From CAZMGG01 sp964565715 (GTDB taxonomy: Bacteria > Planctomycetota > UBA1135 > UBA2386), in contig CAZMGG010000039.1 of assembly GCA_964565715.1 (NCBI GenBank), positions 1 through 43,098 on the forward strand: DNA of 43,098 nt, written 5' to 3'. Each line of letters starts with the position of its first letter. Position 1 is the first letter of the stretch. The notes under the pieces were generated by a model, which saw only the letters and a program-made list of their open reading frames with translations, made no database searches and had not been told where the DNA came from. Positions 23,248 to 30,726 of the stretch are shown here, piece after piece. Made by a program: the position numbers and the translations under genes.

Positions 23248-23270
23248 CGCGGGCAGGCCCCAGGCCCGCG
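23248..23270 (-). terminator. GC-rich stem-loop, possible terminator
   Basis: CGCGGGC and GCCCGCG pair around a 9-base loop, 25 bases after the stop of the frameshifted gene at 23295. No T tract follows, so termination is only possible. Confidence 0.4.
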
Positions 23271-23294
23271 CCACCCGCGCCACCCCTGACGGGC

Positions 23295-23523
23295 TCAGGG
23301 TGCGTCGAGGAACCCCATCACCACGATGCGCCGCAACCATCGCCCGTCGGCATGCCGCAGGGCCACCTCCCCGCGAAACGGCATGACCGAGCCGTACACC
23401 CAGGAGCAGCTCATCTGGCGGCAGCTTGAGCATCTGGAGGGTCTCACGCAGAGGCCTTTGGTTCCGGTCTGGCAGCGCCAGGCCGAGGATCGCGGCATCA
23501 TCTGCCCGCTCCAGAGCAGCCAT
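23295..23523 (-). pseudogene. Frameshifted small gene of unknown function
   Basis: From ATG at 23523 one frame reads protein-like: MAALERADDAAILGLALPDR and PLRETLQMLKLPPDELLLG. After about 23400 that frame turns Arg/Gly-rich, while the next frame becomes protein-like: YGSVMPFRGEVALRHADGRW followed by RRIVVMGFLDAP and a stop at 23295. Joining them gives a coherent chain of about 75 residues, possibly PAS-like in its C-terminal part. A real frameshift or a sequencing error could explain this. The true start may lie further upstream, before 23668. Confidence 0.45.
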
Positions 23524-23668
23524 GGTCGGCGCTGCCACGCGCTGCTGCGTCGGGGTGGACACCTCGCCGCTCGCCGTGGAAGCCGCAGAACCCGCACGCC
23601 CCGGTGGCGACCCAGAGGCCACTTGGCCCATCGGGTCGACGGCCGCGCCGCAGGCGGTGGCTACTTCG

Positions 23669-25000
23669 CTATTTCGTGCCGATCACACCCTCCACCGAGT
23701 TGCTGAGCACCCCACCGAGCCGATTCATGCCCGGGTCCGGCACCAGCGCCTGCTGATAGAAGGTCATGCCGCGCAGGGCGTTCTGGCTCGGAACCGACAG
23801 CGAGAACCGGGCACGGTTGCCGGATCCCATCACAAGGACGCAGGCATCGGGAGCGGACCGCAGGAAGCAGCTCGGCATGCCCAGGAAGCCGACGTCGATC
23901 GGCAGGAGATAGGGACCAAACGACGCGTCGGAAAACCCCAGGGTCACCAGGGCCACGGATTGCGGCAGGTTCTCCAGCGTCGCGTCGAGGGTCCCCGCCA
24001 GCCACGGCAGCGACCATGGCAACGTATTCGCCATGGTCGGCACGCCGAGACTGCCTGTACAGCCAACTCCGTGTGCGTCATAGCGGGCGGCCAGAGTCGG
24101 TGAGTAGGCGTAGAGATTGGCGTAGTAGTCGATGAGCAGCGTCCGGCCGCGCCGGCTGTCGTGGATGGCAGGCCCCAACAGGATGCCCGGCGGCGTGGTG
24201 CTCGTGGTCCGCTGCACCCACGGTCCGGCACCCTCGCGTTCCCAGCTCTCGAAGGGCTGATACTGGTCGTTGCGACCGAACAGGACGAGCCTGCGCCGCG
24301 CCGGATCGAAGACCAACTCACGGTAGAACATGGTCGGCCCTCCGGCGGGCACGGTCCGCCAGCCGTTCTGGGCGTCCCATTCCCAGGTGACCGCTAGCGC
24401 ACTGCCGCTTGGCGGCGGGTTCGGCGGCGCCTGCAAGGCCCCGAACGAGACCAGCACGTCCCTCGACGGATCGTAGGCAAGGGTGGAGTAGAAGTGGGTC
24501 GGCCAACCGACCGGCGAGTTGCTGGTGGGTATCAAACTCCAGCGGACCCCGTCCCATTCCCAGAGGTCGGTGGTCGGCCCGTTGGAACCGCCAAACAGCA
24601 TCACCGTGCCACGTGCATCATTCCAGGCCATGGCCGACATCGATGTTCCGGAGGGACCGGTGGTCGCGGCCAGTGTCCAGTTGGTTCCGTCCCAGGTCCA
24701 GGTTTCCGACCATTCAGTCAGAATCACACAATGCTGACGGAGTGAATCGTATACCATACATGAACCGACACCGCGGGGGCTCTGAGTCGGGGATCGGGCC
24801 ATCCATGTCGCGCCGTCATACTCCACTGTTTGCCCAAGGTACATGACCAGTCTATCACGCAGCGAATCGTAGGCCCCAACCACGGCACTTCCCCCGATCG
24901 GCGCGGAGCCAAGCCTCTGCCACTGCACCTGACCGCAGATAGGCCGCCCGAGCACTCCGATGAGTACGATACCCAGAGCAATCCACCTTGGGGCGATCAC
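23669..25000 (-). CDS. Secreted kelch-like repeat protein with planctomycete-type C-terminal module
   Basis: A 443-residue protein with a signal peptide (WIALGIVLIGVLGRPICGQ). At least five kelch-type blades follow, alternating phrases such as MVYDSLRQHCVILTE/TWTWDGTNWTL, MAWNDARGTVMLFGG/LWEWDGVRWSL, LAYDPSRDVLVSFG/TWEWDAQNGWRTV and LVFDPARRRLVLFG/SWEREGAGPWVQ. A cysteine-containing linker (GVGCTGSLGVPTMAN) leads to a beta domain and the C-terminal NALRGMTFYQQALVPDPG...GGVLSNSVEG, shared with the RCC1-like protein. The GTG at 25000 has a perfect AGGAGGT 5 bases upstream and is clearly the start. An AT-richer stretch before it (TTAAGC, TATTAC) may be its promoter. Confidence 0.88.
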   Translation of the reverse strand: MIAPRWIALGIVLIGVLGRPICGQVQWQRLGSAPIGGSAVVGAYDSLRDRLVMYLGQTVEYDGATWMARSPTQSPRGVGSCMVYDSLRQHCVILTEWSETWTWDGTNWTLAATTGPSGTSMSAMAWNDARGTVMLFGGSNGPTTDLWEWDGVRWSLIPTSNSPVGWPTHFYSTLAYDPSRDVLVSFGALQAPPNPPPSGSALAVTWEWDAQNGWRTVPAGGPTMFYRELVFDPARRRLVLFGRNDQYQPFESWEREGAGPWVQRTTSTTPPGILLGPAIHDSRRGRTLLIDYYANLYAYSPTLAARYDAHGVGCTGSLGVPTMANTLPWSLPWLAGTLDATLENLPQSVALVTLGFSDASFGPYLLPIDVGFLGMPSCFLRSAPDACVLVMGSGNRARFSLSVPSQNALRGMTFYQQALVPDPGMNRLGGVLSNSVEGVIGTK

Positions 25001-25091
25001 AAGGCACCTCCTATGGTAATACGAAGCGCATTGCTTAAGGCGGGAGTTGAGGTTATGGCTCCGGCGGCGCAAACTCACGCCTGCGCCGGCG

Positions 25092-25562
25092 CTACCCGCC
25101 CGACGCCGCGGCGCCGGCCGCAGCCGCGGCGCCGCGTTCCGCCGCCTTGCCGAGGTCGACGAGGTCCTTGCCGCAGCTCTTCGCCATCAGCCGCGACATG
25201 AGCGCGATCAGCGGCGACATCAGCTTCGCGCCGAACGTCTTCGGACGCACCTGGATCTCCATCTCCAGGCGCGTGCCGGTGCCGTCGGGCAGACAGCGGA
25301 TCTCGGAGGTGAACTCGGTCCCCATCGCGTAGCCGCGCAGCGTGTAGTTGCGGGGCGGCGACCAGGCCGTGACCTCCATGTCGGCCACCTGCCGGCCGCG
25401 CCACTCGCGGAAGCGGGTGCCGGCACCCACCGGACCCGGCGTCAGCATCTCGACCTTGGTGATCGCCTGGATGCGGCCAGACGCGTTGGCGAAGTCGGAG
25501 GCCATGGCCCAGACGCGGTCGGGCGAGGCGGAAGTCCGGTGGACGCAGAGGATCGGCTTCAT
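25092..25562 (-). CDS. SRPBCC (START-like) family protein, 156 aa
   Basis: The pattern VHRTSASPDRVWAMASDFANA, then TPGPVGAGTRFREWRG, DMEVTAWSPPRNYTLRG and GTRLEMEIQVRP is that of the polyketide-cyclase/START-like fold, which encloses a hydrophobic ligand pocket. The last third is a helix followed by an Ala/Gly-rich tail (AAAAAGAAASGG) of no clear purpose. The ATG at 25562 begins the domain exactly; the longer frame is Arg-rich shadow. Ligand unknown. Confidence 0.85.
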   Translation of the reverse strand: MKPILCVHRTSASPDRVWAMASDFANASGRIQAITKVEMLTPGPVGAGTRFREWRGRQVADMEVTAWSPPRNYTLRGYAMGTEFTSEIRCLPDGTGTRLEMEIQVRPKTFGAKLMSPLIALMSRLMAKSCGKDLVDLGKAAERGAAAAAGAAASGG

Positions 25563-25639
25563 GGGCAGATGGCGGAGTCTATCGGGAGGCAGGGCGCCAC
25601 CACCAACCCCCGCGCCGGTCCGGTCCGCCCGGCCGTGGC

Positions 25640-26059
25640 TCAGCCGCCGTAGCGGCGCAGGCCCGCGCTGTCGGCTGCCGCCGCCAGACGGGCATCCGCA
25701 GTGGCCAACGGCAGATCGTGTTCGCTGGCCACCGCCAGGTAGACAGCGTCGTAGCTGGTCAGGTCGTGGGCGCGCACCAGTTCGTCGACCTCGTCGCCGA
25801 GCCCATTCGGGCACGCCGCGGCGACCCTCGGCAGATCGCGCAGCAGCAGCCGGTGCTGCTCGGCCAGTTCCGGCGACAGGCGCCCGCGCCGGACCGCCGA
25901 GCGGAGCACGTTGCGGACATCGAGACTCCAGAGCACCGCTGGGACGACCACCGTGTCCCCGCTCTCGAGGCGCGCCAGCAGGGCGTCGGCCAGCGCATGG
26001 GCTTCGTCGGCGAACACCCACGCCATGGCGAACGAGGCGTCGAGCACACACAGCCTCAA
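25640..26059 (-). CDS. PIN-domain ribonuclease toxin, VapC-like
   Basis: A 139-residue PIN domain. The acidic metal ligands are visible at D7 (CVLDASFAMAW), D47 (WSLDVRNVL, where most VapC proteins have Glu), D104 (YDAVYLAVA) and D122 (LATADARL). VapC toxins cut specific RNAs, often initiator tRNA or the rRNA sarcin-ricin loop, until bound by their antitoxin. The start is a TTG at 26059 that overlaps the antitoxin stop (TTGA), so the toxin is translationally coupled to, and made after, the antitoxin. Confidence 0.9.
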   Translation of the reverse strand: MRLCVLDASFAMAWVFADEAHALADALLARLESGDTVVVPAVLWSLDVRNVLRSAVRRGRLSPELAEQHRLLLRDLPRVAAACPNGLGDEVDELVRAHDLTSYDAVYLAVASEHDLPLATADARLAAAADSAGLRRYGG

Positions 26060-26349
26060 CGGCGACCCTCATCGCGCAGGTCCGCCACCGAGAGCCCCGG
26101 CCCCAGCGTCGCCCGTTCGCGCAACCCGCGCAGCCGGGCGATCGCGGTGCGCGCACGGTCGCGATCGATGTCGCGTTCCTGGAGGTCGAGCAGGGTCGGC
26201 GCATCCCGCGGGTCGCCGGCGGTCTGGAACCACCGCAGGGCCTCGCGCACCACCTCGCTCACGGTCGAGTAGCGGCCGCTCGCAACCCGCTCCCGCACGA
26301 ACTCGGCCAGCTGCGAGGAGAGCGAGATGTTGAAGGTGGCCTGGGTCAT
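26056..26349 (-). CDS. ParD/CopG-type ribbon-helix-helix antitoxin, partner of the VapC-like toxin
   Basis: 97 residues. The N-terminus MTQATFNISLSSQLAEFVRE and GRYSTVSEVVREALRWF form a ribbon-helix-helix DNA-binding domain of ParD type; the acidic/basic C-terminus (LLDLQERDIDRDRARTAIAR) would wrap the toxin. ParD-like antitoxins most often pair with ParE, so pairing with a PIN toxin is a mixed combination. ATG at 26349 is preceded by a good promoter with an inverted repeat, the likely autoregulation operator. Confidence 0.88.
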   Translation of the reverse strand: MTQATFNISLSSQLAEFVRERVASGRYSTVSEVVREALRWFQTAGDPRDAPTLLDLQERDIDRDRARTAIARLRGLRERATLGPGLSVADLRDEGRR

Positions 26350-26355
26350 GCCGCC

Positions 26356-26385
26356 ATTATCGGCCAAATATTGGCCGCCTGGCAA
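26356..26385 (-). promoter_or_regulatory. Promoter/operator of the antitoxin-toxin operon
   Basis: On the minus strand TTGCCA (26385-26380) and GATAAT (26361-26356) are separated by 18 bases. An inverted repeat GGCCAA-N3-TTGGCC (26362-26376) fills the spacer, the usual place for a ribbon-helix-helix repressor. The start codon is only 6 bases after the -10 box, so the transcript should be leaderless. Confidence 0.72.
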
Positions 26386-26510
26386 GGAGGCGTAACCAAG
26401 GCTGGTTTCCGGGACACAGGAAGAAGGGTGAGCCGACCTGCTCGGCAGCCCCCGGCAGGACCGTGGGTTCGACGCACCGGTCCCGCTACCGTCCCTCTCC
26501 CTTCCCACCC

Positions 26511-29500
26511 ATGCCCCCTCCCCGCCGACCCGTCACCCCTGCGCTGCTGCGCCGCCTGGAGTCCCAGGCCTTGCAGCTGCACCGGGCCGGGCGGGTGGAG
26601 ATCTTCGACGCCGGGCCGCACCGGGTGCAGGCCGAGGTCGACGACGGCGAGATCTGGACCGTTGAGATCGACGGTCTCGGCGGCAGCCGACCGTCGCGGA
26701 TCGCCTGCGACTGCGGCGAGGACCCCTGCGCCCACGTGCTCGCCACCTTTCTCGCCTTGACCGAATCGATGCAGGTGGAGGCATCGTCCGGGGAGGCCGT
26801 CATGCCCGAATGGCTGGTGCGGGTCACCAACATCCTGGGCGCCGAAGCCAGCCAGCCGGAGCCCACGCGCACGCTCGATCCGTTCTATGTCGTCGATGAG
26901 GAGAGCACACGCACGCGGGGCCGCCTGAACCTGCGCGTGCTGCTCGGCCGACGGGACGGCAGGCCCGGCAGGCTGCGCACCATGCCCTATCACACGCAGT
27001 CCCGCGAGCTGGCGGAGGCCGATCGCGCCGCGCTGTCGCTGCTGCAGGCCGCCACCGACACCCGGCACCACACGCCCCGAGACTTCGAACTGCCGCCGAG
27101 CTGGCTGTCGCGCATCCTGCCGGTGTTGGGCGAGATCGGCCGCCTGCGCATCGCCCGCTTCCACGGCAGCACCGCCACCGACGTGCGCCCGCTGCAGCTC
27201 GACCCGGGCCCGGCGTTCACCCTCCGCGGCCGCGCCTCGTTCGGCGCCGCCGGCGGCGAGGTGAGCGGCTGGCTGCAGCGCGGCGACGAGCAGTTCGGAC
27301 ACGAGGCGAAGGTCGTCCTGCTGGACGGCCAGCACGCCCTGGTGGGCGACCGCATCCTGCCCGTCGACCTCGGCCAGGCGACGGAACTGGCGCGGAACCT
27401 CCTGCTGCAGGGGCCGATGCGGGCGCCTGCCGAGACCGCCGACCAGATGGTCGCTGCGGTGGTCACGCTGCCGGGCGCCGCGGAGCTGCTCGCCGACAGC
27501 CTGACCCTCGCGCCCGCCGGCACGCCGGAGCTGCGCGTCGTCCTGCGCAGCAACCAGGACTTCTCCGGCCACGCGCTGTGCGAGGCGACGTTCGCCTATG
27601 GCGACAAGGTGGTCGAGGTCGAGTCGCCGCCGCTGATCCCGCCCGACAGCAAGGACGGCCCCTGGCTGCAACGCGACATCGCAACCGAGGACCGGGTCCT
27701 GGAGGGCTTCGAACGCGCCGCCGCCGGCCTGCTGCAGCCGACCGGCATGGAGGGCTGCTACCTCCTGGCGCACGAGAACTGGATCGCCTGCCTGCGGGCC
27801 CTGGTCGCCCAGGGCATCCGGGTGTTCGCCGAGGGACGGCCGATCCGCCGGGCCGACCGCGTCCACATCTCGATCCGCTCGGGCATCGACTGGTTCGACC
27901 TGCGCGCCGACCTGCAGCTGGACGACGGCTCCCGCGTGCCGGTGGGCCCGCTGCTGGCGGCGATCCGGAAGGGCGAGCGCCTGGTCGAACTGGCCGACGG
28001 CTCCGCGGCCATCCTGGAGCCCGCGGACCTGGCCCGCATCGAGTCCCTGCTCCGCCTCGGCAAGCCCGGCGAGGATGGCGTGCGGCTGCAGCGCAACCAG
28101 GCCTGGCTGCTCGACGCCATGCTGCTGGCGCAGCGGGCCGAGGTCGATGCCGACGCCCAGTTCCGCGCCGTGCGCGACCGGCTCGGCTCGTTCCAGCAGG
28201 TGGCGCCGGTGCACGAGCCCGACGACTTCCAGGGCGAACTGCGGCCCTACCAGCGCCAGGGCCTCGGCTGGCTGCACTTCCTGCGCGAACTGGGCCTCGG
28301 CGGCTGCCTCGCCGACGACATGGGCCTCGGCAAGACCGTGCAGGTGCTGGCGCTGCTGCAGGAGGTGCACCGGCAGGCCGACCGGCCCTCCCTGCTGGTG
28401 GTGCCCCGCTCCCTGCTCGACAACTGGATGCGCGAGGCCGCCCGCTTCGCGCCCAAGCTGCGCGTCCTCTCGTTCCACGGCGCCGACCGCTGGGACCGCC
28501 TGGGCCAGAGCCGCCGGGGCTTCCGCGCCTTCGACCTCGTGCTGACCACCTACGGCACCCTGCGCGTCGACGTGCCGCGGCTCGAGACCGACGGCACGGA
28601 CTTCGAGTATGCGGTCCTGGACGAGGCGCAGGCGATCGAGAACGAGCACAGCCAGACCAGCCGCGCCGTGCGCCTCCTGCGCGCGCGTCACCGGCTGTGC
28701 CTCACCGGCACGCCGGTGCAGAACCACATCGGCGAACTGTGGGCCCTGTTCGAGTTCCTCAATCCGGGCCTGCTCGGCCGCAGCCAGGCCTTCCGCGAGC
28801 TGCTGGCGCAGAGCAATGAACGCGGCCAGGGCGTGGACCTCGGGCTGCTGCAGCGGGCACTGGCGCCGTTCCTCCTGCGACGCACCAAGCAGGCGGTGCT
28901 GCCCGACCTGCCGGCGAAGCAGGAACAGGACCTCTGGTGCGATCTGGAGGGTCCCCAGCGCGAGCGCTACGACGCCCTCCGCGGGCATTACCGCCGCGCG
29001 CTGCTGCACGGCCAGCAGAAGCTGCGGCCCGAGGAGCGGTTCGTGGTGCTGGAGGCGCTGCTGCGGCTGCGGCAGGCGGCCTGCCACGAGGGCCTGCTCG
29101 ACGACCAGCGCAAGGGCGAGGGCTCGGCCAAGCTGGATGCGCTGCTGCCGATGCTGGCGGAGATCGCCGGCAGCGGCCACAAGGCGCTGGTGTTCTCGCA
29201 GTTCACGACGTTCCTCGGGATCGTGCGGCAGCGGCTGGACGGGATGGGGCTCAGCTACCAGTACCTGGACGGCCGCACGCGCGACCGGCAGGCGCGGGTG
29301 GATGCGTTCCAGCAGGATCCGGACTGTCCGCTGTTCCTGATCAGCCTGAAGGCCGGCGGCTTCGGGCTGAACCTGACGGCCGCCGACTATGTGTTCCTGC
29401 TGGATCCGTGGTGGAACCCGGCGGCCGAGGCGCAGGCGATCGACCGCGCGCACCGCATCGGGCGGACCGGCAAGGTGACGGCCTACCGGCTCATCGCGCG

Positions 29501-29630
29501 CGACACCGTCGAGGAGAAGGTGCTGCTGCTGCAGAAGGAGAAGCGGGCGCTGGTGGACGCGGTGCTCGGCGGCAACGAGTCGTTGCTGGCAGGGCTGACC
29601 CGCGAGGACCTGGCGGCGCTGCTGGGGTAG
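26511..29630 (+). CDS. SWIM zinc finger/SNF2-family DEAD-like helicase
   Basis: A 1039-residue protein. A SWIM-type zinc motif lies near residues 64-75 (CDCGEDPCAHV), followed by a long middle region (about 100-560) related to the bacterial SNF2 N-terminal part. The motor then shows LRPYQRQGLGWLHFLRELGL (Q/I region), DDMGLGKT (Walker A), DEAQ (Walker B), LTGTPVQN, and, in the second half, LVFSQFTTFLGIV, SLKAGGFGLNL and QAIDRAHRIGRTGKV (motif VI). Bacterial proteins of this HepA/SNF2 class remodel protein-nucleic-acid complexes. It is the only plus-strand gene in this region, lying between two toxin-antitoxin-like loci, and runs divergently from the ParD-like/VapC operon. Start ATG 26511 is preceded by a C/T-rich leader. 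Confidence 0.93.
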   Translation: MPPPRRPVTPALLRRLESQALQLHRAGRVEIFDAGPHRVQAEVDDGEIWTVEIDGLGGSRPSRIACDCGEDPCAHVLATFLALTESMQVEASSGEAVMPEWLVRVTNILGAEASQPEPTRTLDPFYVVDEESTRTRGRLNLRVLLGRRDGRPGRLRTMPYHTQSRELAEADRAALSLLQAATDTRHHTPRDFELPPSWLSRILPVLGEIGRLRIARFHGSTATDVRPLQLDPGPAFTLRGRASFGAAGGEVSGWLQRGDEQFGHEAKVVLLDGQHALVGDRILPVDLGQATELARNLLLQGPMRAPAETADQMVAAVVTLPGAAELLADSLTLAPAGTPELRVVLRSNQDFSGHALCEATFAYGDKVVEVESPPLIPPDSKDGPWLQRDIATEDRVLEGFERAAAGLLQPTGMEGCYLLAHENWIACLRALVAQGIRVFAEGRPIRRADRVHISIRSGIDWFDLRADLQLDDGSRVPVGPLLAAIRKGERLVELADGSAAILEPADLARIESLLRLGKPGEDGVRLQRNQAWLLDAMLLAQRAEVDADAQFRAVRDRLGSFQQVAPVHEPDDFQGELRPYQRQGLGWLHFLRELGLGGCLADDMGLGKTVQVLALLQEVHRQADRPSLLVVPRSLLDNWMREAARFAPKLRVLSFHGADRWDRLGQSRRGFRAFDLVLTTYGTLRVDVPRLETDGTDFEYAVLDEAQAIENEHSQTSRAVRLLRARHRLCLTGTPVQNHIGELWALFEFLNPGLLGRSQAFRELLAQSNERGQGVDLGLLQRALAPFLLRRTKQAVLPDLPAKQEQDLWCDLEGPQRERYDALRGHYRRALLHGQQKLRPEERFVVLEALLRLRQAACHEGLLDDQRKGEGSAKLDALLPMLAEIAGSGHKALVFSQFTTFLGIVRQRLDGMGLSYQYLDGRTRDRQARVDAFQQDPDCPLFLISLKAGGFGLNLTAADYVFLLDPWWNPAAEAQAIDRAHRIGRTGKVTAYRLIARDTVEEKVLLLQKEKRALVDAVLGGNESLLAGLTREDLAALLG

Positions 29631-29676
29631 GCGGCGTTCCTGCAGGGCTTCGACTGTCGGGTCGGCCGGTGACCAG

Positions 29677-29892
29677 TCATGCCAGACGCAAGCGCCTGCC
29701 CTTGGGGACCGGGATCGGTCGCCCGGTCGCCTTGGCCGTGTCCAGCCACAGGGCAATCGCGTCGTTGCAGCTTGCCAGCGCCGCATCCGGGCTGTCACCG
29801 TGGGCCGCGCAGCCCGGCAGCTCAGGAACCTCGGCGACGAAGACCTGATCGTCGTCGCTCCAGTAGATGATGATTTCGTACTTGTAGGTCAT
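29677..29892 (-). CDS. HicB-like antitoxin family protein, 71 aa
   Basis: MTYKYEIIIYWSDDDQVFVA followed by EVPELPGCAAHGDSPDAALA is the partially degraded RNase H-like fold of HicB antitoxins, ending in a helix and PIPVPKGRRLRLA. No HicA toxin is adjacent. GGAGG precedes the ATG at 29892, which overlaps the stop of the DUF5615-like gene by ATGA. It is therefore the third gene of an operon with DUF433- and DUF5615-like genes. Confidence 0.88.
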   Translation of the reverse strand: MTYKYEIIIYWSDDDQVFVAEVPELPGCAAHGDSPDAALASCNDAIALWLDTAKATGRPIPVPKGRRLRLA

Positions 29893-30359
29893 TGGTCGCC
29901 TCCGAGACCGTGCCGCGTGATGACAGAGCGAACTTGTCGCACCTGATACGGCTTCGCCTTGCTTCCTGATCGCTGCACGTTGATCAACTCCTCGATGCCG
30001 GCTCTCACGAAGATGTGATGGCTGCCTCGCACCCGGCCACCTCTGACCGTGATCACGGCGCGTTGCTCGAGATCGGCAAGATGACGGGCCAGAAGGTCCC
30101 GCATGATCGCGATGCGTTCTGCGGGCGGGCAGTCCGGAAGACGAACGAGACCGCGATGCGGTCGTTCCTCGGCGAACACCAGCAGGCCGAAGTCCTGGTC
30201 GATCGTGATCAGGATGCGATCCTCGGTGAGGGCCTGCTGGAGGATCGCCGAGTCGCCGGGGTCTGCAGCCCATCCACTGGCGTCGACGACATCATGCCCG
30301 GCATCGGCCAGCCAGCGAGCGAGACCGACGCCCGCGCAGCGATCGATCAGGAAGCGCAC
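29889..30359 (-). CDS. DUF5615 PIN-like protein (putative toxin), 156 aa
   Basis: MRFLIDRCAGVGLARWLADA, GHDVVDASGWAADPGDSAIL and ILITIDQDFGLLVF match the DUF5615/Mut7-C-like PIN fold, with acidic residues D6, D35 and D55 or so as candidate metal ligands (first motif normally LIDEN/LLDEN, here LIDRC). The family usually follows a DUF433 gene and is predicted to be the toxin of the pair. The GTG at 30359 lies three bases past the stop of the DUF433-like gene. The C-terminal about 40 residues (basic, SKAKPYQVRQVRSVITRHG) are longer than the family's usual tail. Confidence 0.82.
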   Translation of the reverse strand: MRFLIDRCAGVGLARWLADAGHDVVDASGWAADPGDSAILQQALTEDRILITIDQDFGLLVFAEERPHRGLVRLPDCPPAERIAIMRDLLARHLADLEQRAVITVRGGRVRGSHHIFVRAGIEELINVQRSGSKAKPYQVRQVRSVITRHGLGGDQ

Positions 30360-30362
30360 GAC

Positions 30363-30605
30363 TCAGCCGACGCGGATGTTGTCGAACGAGTCGTTGGCGA
30401 TGACGGCGTGGGCGTAGACCAGACAGGCCTGGATGTCCTCTGGCTGCAACGCTGGGTAGTCATCGAGCAACTCCGAGTGTGTCACACCCTGGGCAAGCAG
30501 GCTGAGGATCAACTCGACCGAGATGCGCATGCCGCGCACGATCGGCTTGCCGCCGAAGATCTCGGGGTTCGATGTGATGCGTTGCAGCAGTCCGCGATCG
30601 ATCAT
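30363..30605 (-). CDS. DUF433 protein (putative antitoxin), 80 aa
   Basis: RITSNPEIFGGKPIVRGMRI followed by SVELILSLLAQGVTHSELLD is the clear DUF433 signature, a winged-helix-like DNA-binding protein that pairs with DUF5615 genes. First gene of the trio running to 29677. TATGCT lies 10 bases upstream of the ATG at 30605 and may be the -10 box. Confidence 0.88.
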   Translation of the reverse strand: MIDRGLLQRITSNPEIFGGKPIVRGMRISVELILSLLAQGVTHSELLDDYPALQPEDIQACLVYAHAVIANDSFDNIRVG

Positions 30606-30726
30606 GGGTGCGGGCAGCATACCACTGGTCGCACCCGGAGGTTGGGCCCGCGCACCTCCTGCCAGGTCCGGCAACTGCCAAACACAGCGACGGCCAGGCG
30701 CCCGACGCCAGACACACGCAAACGCC

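Noticed and set aside
26346..29798. Minus-strand 1150-codon frame opposite the SNF2 helicase
   Set aside because: Repetitive Gln/His/Arg/Val shadow sequence; the plus strand carries all helicase motifs.
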